This document shows, piece by piece, positions 1 to 5,879 of a stretch of DNA of 9,449 bases. The DNA comes from an uncultured Lachnospiraceae bacterium (lineage in GTDB: Bacteria; Bacillota_A; Clostridia; Lachnospirales; Lachnospiraceae), in NCBI GenBank assembly GCA_902795715.1, contig CADBME010000330.1:1-9449 (forward strand), written 5' to 3'. A program made the translations under genes and the position numbers. Every line of letters starts with the position of its first letter. Position 1 is the stretch's first letter. Under the pieces are notes generated by a model, which was not told the origin of the DNA, searched no databases, and saw nothing but the letters and a program-made list of their open reading frames with translations.

Positions 1-2
1 AA

Positions 3-956
3 CCGAAAAGAATTTCCAACTATTACTCAAACAAATTCTTCGGCCACAGTGTAACGGAAATGTATATCCTTGAAAAAGGAAAATTGAGAGCAGGACATGA
101 GCTCGCCAAAGAATGGCAGATGCCAGGCGAAAAATACATGCTTACAGAACCGGACCTTTATTACAAAGAAGGAAACTTCAATTCAGGAGATACAAATATA
201 TGTTTTATACTCGGCCATTCGGGGAGTGGAAAATCCAGAATGGCAAGAACTCTTGAGGGAGATAAAATAGATCATATCGAGCTTGACGATCTGCTTCTGA
301 TTAAGGACCATTTCTCAATGGATGATCTTAAACACTATTCGGATATGTTTTTCAATTTCTTTAACGGTGAGGGAGCTAAATATTATATCGGTGATAGTGA
401 GAGAGAAAGCATCCCCAAGGAAGAATATGAAGATAAGGTCTTTGTAGATTTCGTCAAGTTCGCTATGGACTACGCAAAGCAGCATAAGGAAAAGAAATAT
501 ATCGTGGAAGGAATCTGGATCTATCTCTATTTCGATGATCCTTCTATATTCGAGGATTATGCGGTATTCATCAAGGGAACCTCTTTCCTTAAATCCAAAA
601 TCCGGACGATGAAGAGGGAGATGCAAAGAGACACGGAAACACTGCAGGACAGGAAAAAGATGTTCGGAAGAGAAGCCAGAAACTATCTTCTTGATGAGGA
701 TAAGATTAACATCTATCGCAGCTTCTTTGCCGCCAGTCCTGATACTATTTTAAGATCGGAAACAAAGGAAGCCGTAAAACAGAATGAATACCTTTTTAAC
801 GAGTTGAAAAACATCAACAAATGTTTCATAAACGATGATATGGACGGAATAAAAGAGATAATGAAAAGAACGGAAGCAAATACGGATTTATCCAATTGGA
901 GTAAAATGAGGATAATCAATGAATGTGGAGCAGCTTTGATCGACCATCGCATGTAA
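3..956 (+). CDS. P-loop kinase-like NTPase, 5' end outside window
   Basis: The reading frame is open to the left edge and reads as normal protein before the first ATG at 60, which has no convincing ribosome binding site. The true start is therefore probably upstream and this is a 5'-partial gene. Counting from ATG 60, a Walker A loop GHSGSGKS sits at residues 52-59, followed by an acidic IELDDLL segment. A hydrophobic strand YIVEGIWIYLYFD near residue 150 fits a Walker B or substrate strand, and a basic helix (RTMKREMQRD) resembles the lid of small-molecule kinases. This arrangement fits the adenylate-kinase/uridine-kinase/zeta-toxin superfamily, but I cannot name the family or substrate. It is soluble, with no membrane segment. 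The residues before the P-loop (from about KFFGHSVTEMYILEKGK) form a separate N-terminal part that I do not recognise. A terminator follows the stop within 10 bases, so it ends its transcription unit. Confidence 0.75.
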   Translation, partial: PKRISNYYSNKFFGHSVTEMYILEKGKLRAGHELAKEWQMPGEKYMLTEPDLYYKEGNFNSGDTNICFILGHSGSGKSRMARTLEGDKIDHIELDDLLLIKDHFSMDDLKHYSDMFFNFFNGEGAKYYIGDSERESIPKEEYEDKVFVDFVKFAMDYAKQHKEKKYIVEGIWIYLYFDDPSIFEDYAVFIKGTSFLKSKIRTMKREMQRDTETLQDRKKMFGREARNYLLDEDKINIYRSFFAASPDTILRSETKEAVKQNEYLFNELKNINKCFINDDMDGIKEIMKRTEANTDLSNWSKMRIINECGAALIDHRM

Positions 957-962
957 GTATTC

Positions 963-1008
963 GGGCACTTTATTTTTGCTAGAAAAAAATGGAGTGCCCT
1001 TGATTTTT
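963..1008 (+). terminator. Rho-independent terminator of the P-loop gene
   Basis: A 15-bp stem (963-977 with 985-999, two G-T wobbles, outer part GGGCACT/AGTGCCC) has a 7-base loop and is followed by a T-rich tail TTGATTTTT. It begins 6 bases after the stop codon at 954-956. It lies across the apparent TTG start of the next open frame (976), which argues against that start being used. Confidence 0.8.
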
Positions 1009-1014
1009 CGTACA

Positions 1015-1245
1015 GGAACTGCCCCATCGGCTTTAGTCGAAGATGCGGCACTCGCAGGGACGGCCTGTGACGCCGCATCCCGATCTGAGATCGTAATTCC
1101 AATTCACCGGAATGGAGAAGTAATCGCTGTGCTGGACATAGATAGTCCGATTAAAGACCGCTTCAGCGAAAAAGACAAAGAAGGACTCGAGAGTTTTGTG
1201 ACCACCCTTGAACAAATTCTTGGCCCGGGCAACGGATGCGAATAA
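1015..1245 (+). pseudogene. msrC: C-terminal remnant of free methionine-R-sulfoxide reductase (GAF type)
   Basis: The translated segment TACDAASRSEIVIPI ... GEVIAVLDIDSP ... RFSEKDKEGLESFVTTLEQIL closely follows the C-terminal half of the fRMsr (MsrC/YebR) GAF-domain family, which reduces free methionine-R-sulfoxide. Full-length members are about 150-165 residues; only about 75 homologous residues remain. The Cys in TACD corresponds to the catalytic Cys118 of E. coli. The position of Cys94 (normally VCGTA) reads RTGTA, and the part holding Cys84 is absent. About six residues and then two more seem to be missing between GTA and ACD compared with the family. The frame can be opened at TTG 976, but that codon lies inside the upstream terminator hairpin and has no ribosome site. 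I read it as a decayed 5'-truncated gene, not an active enzyme. Family assignment is firm; the pseudogene status is inference. Confidence 0.75.
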
Positions 1246-1353
1246 AACCCGTGTTCATAAGAGAAAAGGCAAACCCCGGAAGAAGAGCTTAGTCCGGAAG
1301 CTGTCGTGAAGAAGGATCAGAATGAGTTGACTATGTGCTTTCGACTCCCGTCT

Positions 1354-2946
1354 TTATTGTCTTAATACAGCTTTATCAATCATCCCCAGTTTTGAAGCAA
1401 TCTGCAAGAGTGACATGGGCAGCACCATCATTTCAAAAGATGTTATAAAAAAGTCTGCGATGACATCTATGGCCAAAGCGACAGCCATAGCGTCTTTTGG
1501 GATGCCCAGCTGGAGGAAAAGTATGGAATAAGCTATGGCACCGCCTCCGGGAATGGGAGGTGTGGCAATGGAAATAATGGCACATATAAAGACTGCGATG
1601 CATATCCAGCTGACAGAACAGTCCAGGCCATATCTGTCAGCAAAGAAAAAGGCAACCATAAGGTTATAAATAGCTGCTATGGGTTTGTGCATAACCATGC
1701 CCAGAGGGATACCGAACCGGATCAGCGAGGGGTCAATGCCGTATTCGTTCTCACAGGTCAGTACGTGACTATTGAAAGATGCTGCTGATGAAGCAGTGGT
1801 TAAAGCTACCAGGAAAGTAGGCAGGTTTTTTCTGGCCAATTTCATCGGGCTCACCTTCAGACGGAAAGCTGTGACATTGATAAACATAAACGCCGCCAGG
1901 ACAAAGGCAAGGATTGTAACCAAAGCAAGCTTCCATACAGAAAGAAACACTTTCAGATCGCCTGACCACATCATGTTGAGGATTACAAGAAAAATGACAT
2001 AGGGAACCAGTCGACTGATTACTTCCATGAGGAATTGTACCAGAATATTCACCTGTTCAATGGCCAGGGCAATACCCCCGGTCTGTCTTCCCAGGTATAA
2101 GAGGGCAATACCGATAACAATAGCCATAAAAATAATCTGAAGAGTGTTTCCCGTTGCAAAGGGTTCAACGATAGTTGAAGGAACGATCCCAAGGATCAGC
2201 TCTGAGATAGAAGAAAGCTGTGTTTTTCCAAATGTCCCTGAAGATAAGGGCGGTCCCAGCAAGGGGAAGGTCAATACGCCGCATGTGGTGGTCAAGAGGA
2301 CGATGCCCACATATCTGATCATCATTTTTTTTCCGATTTTTCCAAGTGTAGCGGCATCTCCGATTCCATATACACCCCAGGCAACGGATAGAAAGATCAT
2401 GGGACCGGCCAGACATCCGAGTATGTTAAAAAAGGTATTGTAAAGCGGGGTCAGCAAAGATTCCTGCAGGCCGGCTCTTATGGGATCGGGTATCACAGCC
2501 ATTCCCAGGAAACCAATTACAAGAGCGGATATTATCACCATGCACAATGTGGCAATCATACCTGGTGCTTTCTTCTTCAGCTTGTATTTAACGCGGTTTC
2601 TACCATTGTCATAGCTGTATTCAGGATCCAGGCCGAGTCTGACAAGAATACTCTGGGCATAGAGTCCGAAATCATCCTCCGCCCTGGTATAGGGATTCTG
2701 ACTTTCTCCCTTCACCTCAATCTGAATGTAGGGAATCAATAAGTAGCGGCCGGTTTTTAGCTCTACCGTGTTGTTTTCCAGGCCATTATTCAACCAATAA
2801 AGGAGACATTCCTCTATAGAAAGGCGACACTTGAGCATCTCCTTCCTCTCTGTTCCCATATCAGTGCAAAATGTCGTTACAACTTCAGCAATTGCATCAA
2901 TGGCCTCAGCTGTAAGAGTATATTTCCTGACCGATGTTTTAATCAA
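1354..2946 (-). CDS. SDF/DAACS-family symporter with N-terminal anti-sigma-like domain
   Basis: Start chosen at TTG 2946 because AGGAGGGG (2954-2961) lies 9 bases upstream. The longer frame to ATG 3015 adds 23 residues with no ribosome site. The product is 530 aa. Residues 1-126 are soluble: a helix, an EE pair (E45, E46) in RLSIEECLLYWLNNG, strands, then LYAQSILVRLGL...YDNGRNRVKYKL, the order expected of a degenerate GHKL/anti-sigma ATPase-like domain. Residues from 128 are the glutamate/dicarboxylate symporter fold: the serine-rich HP1 loop TTASSAAS at 383-390, the TM7 region IPLGMVMHKPIAAIY at 413-427, HP2 TPPIPGGG at 462-469, and TM8 DVIADFFITSFE at 494-505. The sodium motif NMDGT is replaced by HKPIA, and the TM8 Arg and Asn of GltPh are Ile and Glu. 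Family fold is sure; cation coupling and an acidic substrate are doubtful. It is transcribed divergently from the 162-aa gene. Confidence 0.88.
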   Translation of the reverse strand: MIKTSVRKYTLTAEAIDAIAEVVTTFCTDMGTERKEMLKCRLSIEECLLYWLNNGLENNTVELKTGRYLLIPYIQIEVKGESQNPYTRAEDDFGLYAQSILVRLGLDPEYSYDNGRNRVKYKLKKKAPGMIATLCMVIISALVIGFLGMAVIPDPIRAGLQESLLTPLYNTFFNILGCLAGPMIFLSVAWGVYGIGDAATLGKIGKKMMIRYVGIVLLTTTCGVLTFPLLGPPLSSGTFGKTQLSSISELILGIVPSTIVEPFATGNTLQIIFMAIVIGIALLYLGRQTGGIALAIEQVNILVQFLMEVISRLVPYVIFLVILNMMWSGDLKVFLSVWKLALVTILAFVLAAFMFINVTAFRLKVSPMKLARKNLPTFLVALTTASSAASFNSHVLTCENEYGIDPSLIRFGIPLGMVMHKPIAAIYNLMVAFFFADRYGLDCSVSWICIAVFICAIISIATPPIPGGGAIAYSILFLQLGIPKDAMAVALAIDVIADFFITSFEMMVLPMSLLQIASKLGMIDKAVLRQ

Positions 2947-2953
2947 AAGAAAT

Positions 2954-2961
2954 CCCCTCCT
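2954..2961 (-). promoter_or_regulatory. Shine-Dalgarno site that sets the symporter start
   Basis: On the minus strand AGGAGGGG ends with its AGGAGG core 9 bases before TTG 2946. Neither ATG 3015 nor ATG 2979, both in frame upstream, has a comparable site. Confidence 0.7.
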
Positions 2962-3036
2962 AAGTAATCTGTAAATCATTTCAAAGAGATACTTCCGCAA
3001 AATGATAATAGGCATGCGGGATACTTTTTTAGCCCG

Positions 3037-3089
3037 GTTTTTGTCCTGTAGCAGTGGTTTTTTAGCGCTCTTATCTACAGGTCAAAAAC
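3037..3089. repeat. Long inverted repeat in the symporter leader
   Basis: Arms 3037-3051 and 3075-3089 pair at 14 of 15 positions (GTTTTTG, one T-T mismatch, CCTGTAG against CTACAGG and CAAAAAC), around a 23-base loop. It lies between the predicted minus-strand transcription start (about 3105) and the symporter start codon, so it would fold in the mRNA leader. No T-run follows on the minus strand, so a simple terminator is unlikely. It could be an operator or an RNA control element. Confidence 0.55.
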
Positions 3090-3102
3090 AATCCCTAGTC
3101 CA

Positions 3103-3131
3103 TTGCTATTAATTATAAAGGCCAATATATT
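3103..3131 (+). promoter_or_regulatory. Sigma-A-type promoter for the 162-aa gene
   Basis: TTGCTA (3103-3108), 17-base spacer, TATATT (3126-3131). It is about 70 bases upstream of the ATG at 3198 and overlaps the opposite-strand promoter at 3112-3140. Confidence 0.6.
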
Positions 3132-3140
3132 AAAAAGCAA
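3112..3140 (-). promoter_or_regulatory. Sigma-A-type promoter for the symporter gene
   Basis: On the minus strand TTGCTT (3135-3140), 17-base spacer, TATAAT (3112-3117). It predicts a leader of about 160 bases before TTG 2946. It overlaps the plus-strand promoter almost symmetrically around 3121.5. Confidence 0.62.
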
Positions 3141-3197
3141 CACACATCTTGAAAAGGTGGTGAAGACAATAAGATAAGAAGGAGGAGAAAGAGGATT

Positions 3198-3686
3198 ATG
3201 GAGAGCTATCGTTTTTTAGAACTTGTAGAAAAAGAAAAGGGATTTGAATTCTGTCAGGCCTTTCGGGATGAAGTTGACTGGGTTATAGGGGGAAAGGATA
3301 ACACATATTGGTTTGCAGTCTTAAAGGAGCAATCTGTTAAGGAAACGTATATGGGGACATTAAAAGACGGGGAATGGGTCGATTGCAGGATCAAAGGAAA
3401 GGGTAAAAAGAAAAAAATAAAGGAAATGCCCGCAGGAAGTACGATTAAGCGCATCGAGGAAAGAGCTTACTTTATGCAGGATGCAGATTGGGTCGAAGGC
3501 AGAAAACCAAGGCTTGTTGAGGATGCGCATCCTCACTATCACTATGTCTACGGCATAGGAGATAGGGCTCTGGATGTTGCAAAAACCTACGGAGTAAGCA
3601 TCGCATACTCAGACCTTAAAGATCTTTCGGCAGCTTTTCGCCTGAGATTTCTGTATACAGGAGAAGAAGTAGAAATTCCCAGGTGA
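3198..3686 (+). CDS. Uncharacterised 162-aa soluble protein
   Basis: I do not recognise this protein. The ATG follows a purine-rich stretch with GGAGGAG (3181-3187) and GAGG (3191-3194), a good ribosome site. The product is soluble, with no signal peptide or membrane segment. It begins with a charged helical stretch (LELVEKEKGFEFCQAFRDEV), has a very basic patch (IKGKGKKKKIKE) near residues 70-80, and a His/Tyr-rich segment HPHYHYVYGIGDRALDVA around residues 111-128 that could bind a metal or nucleic acid; both ideas are guesses. It shares a divergent promoter region with the symporter and is closed by the strong terminator at 3768-3809, so it appears to be a single-gene transcript. Codon use and the ribosome site support a real gene. 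Confidence 0.8.
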   Translation: MESYRFLELVEKEKGFEFCQAFRDEVDWVIGGKDNTYWFAVLKEQSVKETYMGTLKDGEWVDCRIKGKGKKKKIKEMPAGSTIKRIEERAYFMQDADWVEGRKPRLVEDAHPHYHYVYGIGDRALDVAKTYGVSIAYSDLKDLSAAFRLRFLYTGEEVEIPR

Positions 3687-3766
3687 TGGCAGATAGAGTA
3701 TCGATCATTGCCTCCTGTCCGGATGTTTTGGTCGAATTTTTGTTTTACGTAGGATCGTCCGGCGAC

Positions 3767-3813
3767 AAAAAGCTCCCACACTTCCGGTATCGGAAGTAAG
3801 GGAGCTTTTCTTA
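3767..3813. terminator. Bidirectional rho-independent terminator
   Basis: Two nested stems share one centre: AAAAGCTCCC (3768-3777) with GGGAGCTTTT (3800-3809), and CTTCCG (3781-3786) with CGGAAG (3791-3796) around a GTAT tetraloop. T-runs follow on both strands. It separates the convergent 162-aa gene (+) and the EIIC-like gene (-) and should stop both. Confidence 0.92.
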
Positions 3814-3843
3814 GTCCGCCTGGCGGCACACATTTCTAATGGT

Positions 3844-4935
3844 TTAACTCAGAGTCAGATCTCCATCTTTCACCCAGCCAAGTCTTCGGCATACGGCATT
3901 GATAGCCGGGGCCAGGATTGCCGGCAGTATAAAGGAAATCAGGATCAGCCCGATCCAGTCTGTCGCAGTGATGGCCAACTTTGTTCCGGCCTCGATATCG
4001 GCAAGCCATCCCTGAAAGACGCCGATCTGGCCCACAAGACCACAGGTTCCCATACCGGAATCGATAGCCGGTCCATTCATCTTAAGATGGAAGATGCAGG
4101 TAGCAATTGGCCCTGTAATGGCAGAAGCCAGGGTTGGGCCTATCCATATTCTGGGATTTTTAACGATATTGGGCATCTGAAGCATTGAGGTTCCGATTCC
4201 CTGAGATATAAGCCCTCCCCATTTGTTTTCTTTAAAGGACATTACGGCAAATCCAACCATTTGGGCACAGCAGCCTGCCACTGCAGCGCCTCCGGCAAGG
4301 CCGGTGAGACCCAGTGCAGCACAGATTGCTGCGGAGGAAATCGGCAGAGTCAATGCAATTCCTACCACAACGGATACCAGAATGCCCATCAGGAAGGGCT
4401 GAAGCTCTGTGGCCCACATAATGATATCGCCAACCTTCATTGCCAGTTTTCCAAGAGCCGGCGCCATCAGCCACGACAGGAAGACACCGGCACCTATGGT
4501 TACCAGGGGAGTCACCAGAATATCCACCTTGGTCTCCTTGGAAATCATCTTACCAATCTCTGAAGTGATGATTGCAATGAAAAGAACAGATAAGGGGCCT
4601 CCTGCTCCGCCAAGACCATTGGCTGCAAAACCAACCGTGATCATGGAAAACATAACAAGGGGCGGAGCTTTCAGAGCAAATGCAATAGCCGCCGCCATAG
4701 CCGGACCGCTCATGGCCATAGCCAGACCGCCGACCGTATAATCCACCCCGGATACGGTAGCAACTGTGGCTGTCAAAAAAGGCACATGAAAGAGAGTCCC
4801 GATTGTATTGATAATCGTACCGATCAACAGGGAACAGAATAGACCCTGAGCCATGGCTCCCAGGGCATTGACTCCATATCTCTGCAGGGAAATTTCTATA
4901 TCTTTTTTCTTTAAAAAACCTTTAATCCCGTCCAT
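3844..4935 (-). CDS. Orphan EIIC-like membrane transporter (PTS_EIIC_2 type)
   Basis: The start is placed at ATG 4935, preceded by AGAGGTG with 6 bases between; the alternative GTG 4944 is itself part of that ribosome site. The 363-aa product is strongly hydrophobic, with about eight to ten membrane segments rich in Gly and Ala (for example VGFAANGLGGAGGPLSVLF, ALGLTGLAGGAAVAGCCAQ) and the stretch NPRIWIGPTLASAITGP typical of the PTS_EIIC_2 family (Pfam PF13303 as I recall it). No EIIA or EIIB phosphorylation domain is attached or encoded nearby, so sugar phosphotransfer is not shown and the protein may work without it. It lies 62 bases downstream of niaR on the same strand with no promoter or terminator visible between, so the two are probably one operon. 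That context suggests a pyridine or NAD-precursor substrate; this is inference only. Confidence 0.85.
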   Translation of the reverse strand: MDGIKGFLKKKDIEISLQRYGVNALGAMAQGLFCSLLIGTIINTIGTLFHVPFLTATVATVSGVDYTVGGLAMAMSGPAMAAAIAFALKAPPLVMFSMITVGFAANGLGGAGGPLSVLFIAIITSEIGKMISKETKVDILVTPLVTIGAGVFLSWLMAPALGKLAMKVGDIIMWATELQPFLMGILVSVVVGIALTLPISSAAICAALGLTGLAGGAAVAGCCAQMVGFAVMSFKENKWGGLISQGIGTSMLQMPNIVKNPRIWIGPTLASAITGPIATCIFHLKMNGPAIDSGMGTCGLVGQIGVFQGWLADIEAGTKLAITATDWIGLILISFILPAILAPAINAVCRRLGWVKDGDLTLS

Positions 4936-4941
4936 ATTCTT

Positions 4942-4948
4942 CACCTCT
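4942..4948 (-). promoter_or_regulatory. Shine-Dalgarno site that sets the EIIC-like start
   Basis: Minus-strand AGAGGTG lies 6 bases before ATG 4935. The GTG of this motif is the start of the longer frame, which has no ribosome site of its own. Confidence 0.7.
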
Positions 4949-4997
4949 AAATACGAAATTCCAACTTTTGACTAATAATGCCGCTTGTCGGTTTAAC

Positions 4998-5561
4998 TTA
5001 GCTTTGACTGTAGCTTTTCGGTTCATAGATGACTGCCGTATTCATACTTTCGATCAGGTAGCCCTTTTTCTGAAGCATCTTTTCAATCTCATCCAATATG
5101 GATTCTGACCGGGCCTCCACCGTATGGTAATGGTAGCCGTCAGTGATGTTTTTAAGGGGAGTAGAAACCCCGCTGAGCATGTCTGCCATAAAGTGTTCCA
5201 CATCTCTTTTGGAGGCGATGTCCAGTGGCTTTCGAATGGTTCCGTATATCCTGTGATCTACGTAGACATCCATCAGCCGGCCTCCCAGATCTACTATACT
5301 GATCAGTTCATCTTCAGTCTGCTCATCTGAATGCTTTACTTTATATACCCGGCGGCACTTGTCCGCATGAAGCATAATATATCCCTTGCTCGTAGCCATG
5401 ATGTTAGGGTATGTACTGCGTAATATAGCGATATCAGTGACGACAACCTGTCGGCTGATCCCAAACCGGTCTGCAATCACAGACCCTGACAAAGGTTCTG
5501 AACTGGACTCAAGCATTTCCAGAATCCTGTTCCTTCGTTCTTCGGTCTTCCGTTTGCTCAA
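4998..5561 (-). CDS. niaR: NiaR/YrxA-type NAD biosynthesis repressor (HTH_11 + 3H domain)
   Basis: This 187-aa protein starts at TTG 5561, preceded at 7 bases by GGGGGGTGATC, nearly the full complement of the 16S rRNA tail. Residues 8-64 form a winged helix (RILEMLESSSEPLSGSVIAD, then FGISRQVVVTDIAILR) of the HTH_11/BirA type. Residues 70-180 are a 3H domain with IVDLGGRLMDVYVDHRIYG and LKNITDGYHYHTVE. H77, E85, H144 and H146 line up with the metal ligands I recall for Thermotoga TM1602 (H79, E87, H146, H148), so the metal site looks intact. Characterised members bind nicotinic acid and repress NAD synthesis and niacin uptake genes. Here the repressor is followed by an EIIC-like transporter and no nad genes are in view, so its main target may be that transporter. 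It is transcribed divergently from the MATE gene, from its own promoter at 5686-5714. Confidence 0.92.
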   Translation of the reverse strand: MSKRKTEERRNRILEMLESSSEPLSGSVIADRFGISRQVVVTDIAILRSTYPNIMATSKGYIMLHADKCRRVYKVKHSDEQTEDELISIVDLGGRLMDVYVDHRIYGTIRKPLDIASKRDVEHFMADMLSGVSTPLKNITDGYHYHTVEARSESILDEIEKMLQKKGYLIESMNTAVIYEPKSYSQS

Positions 5562-5563
5562 TA

Positions 5564-5574
5564 GATCACCCCCC
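5564..5574 (-). promoter_or_regulatory. Strong Shine-Dalgarno site for the niaR TTG start
   Basis: Minus-strand GGGGGGTGATC, with 7 bases between the G-run and TTG 5561, matches the anti-Shine-Dalgarno sequence beyond its core and justifies the TTG start. Confidence 0.8.
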
Positions 5575-5685
5575 TGTAAGAGCTGCTATGCAGCGAAGCA
5601 TGCCTGGGTATCCAAAGGAAGCATCCGGCGAAAGTTCCTCTGATATCCATGCCAGCTTTTGGTTTTTTACATGTTTGCATGACAT

Positions 5686-5714
5686 ATCATAACACAAAAC
5701 TTTATAGATGACAA
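5686..5714 (-). promoter_or_regulatory. niaR promoter
   Basis: On the minus strand TTGTCA (5709-5714), 17-base spacer, TATGAT (5686-5691). Predicted start of transcription is near 5679. Confidence 0.65.
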
Positions 5715-5718
5715 GACA

Positions 5719-5741
5719 GCTGTAAAATTTATTTTTACAGC
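5719..5741. promoter_or_regulatory. Inverted repeat, candidate operator
   Basis: Perfect 9-base arms GCTGTAAAA (5719-5727) and TTTTACAGC (5733-5741) lie around TTTAT. The left arm also overlaps the 8-base palindrome ACAGCTGT (5716-5723). It begins 4 bases upstream of the niaR -35 box and ends 45 bases before the MATE -35 box. It has the size of a dimeric regulator site. NiaR itself is the nearest candidate, but I cannot confirm a match to the known NiaR box. Confidence 0.55.
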
Positions 5742-5786
5742 ATTAAAGACTGCCGATAACAAGACACTGCCTTGGTTTGCCCTTTC

Positions 5787-5815
5787 TTGATAATTGTCAG
5801 AATATACTGTATAAT
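5787..5815 (+). promoter_or_regulatory. MATE gene promoter
   Basis: TTGATA (5787-5792), 17-base spacer, TATAAT (5810-5815): close to the sigma-A consensus and 65 bases before the GTG start. Confidence 0.72.
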
Positions 5816-5879
5816 TCTTATCTGAATATATTAGAAACAACGGGGCGGAGGGACGATTCCAACTTAAACATCAGAAAGC

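Larger units (their letters stand above)
5562..5879. other. Divergent control region between niaR and the MATE gene
   Basis: This 318-base gene-free stretch holds, from left to right, the niaR ribosome site (5564-5574), an untranslated niaR leader of about 118 bases with a small hairpin GCTGC TAT GCAGC (5582-5594), the niaR promoter, an inverted repeat at 5719-5741, the MATE promoter, and an untranslated MATE leader of about 58 bases. I see no small gene or known riboswitch in it. Confidence 0.7.

Noticed and set aside
976..1014. TTG start giving an 89-aa intact small protein
   Set aside because: The codon lies within the terminator hairpin loop region, has no ribosome site, and the residues before 1015 do not match the fRMsr family.
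1324..1347. 7-bp hairpin (GAGTTGA/TCGACTC) downstream of the symporter
   Set aside because: No T-tract follows on the minus strand, so I do not call it a terminator; the rest of 1246-1353 holds nothing I can name.
3587..3829. 80-aa minus-strand frame
   Set aside because: It runs through the bidirectional terminator and over the 3' end of the 162-aa gene; no ribosome site and no recognisable protein.
4261..4741. Plus-strand frames of 100 and 110 aa opposite the EIIC-like gene
   Set aside because: They are antisense shadows of a Gly/Ala-rich membrane protein gene, with no ribosome site.
5562..5680. Possible riboswitch in the niaR leader
   Set aside because: The small stems do not match any NAD-related or other riboswitch pattern I know.
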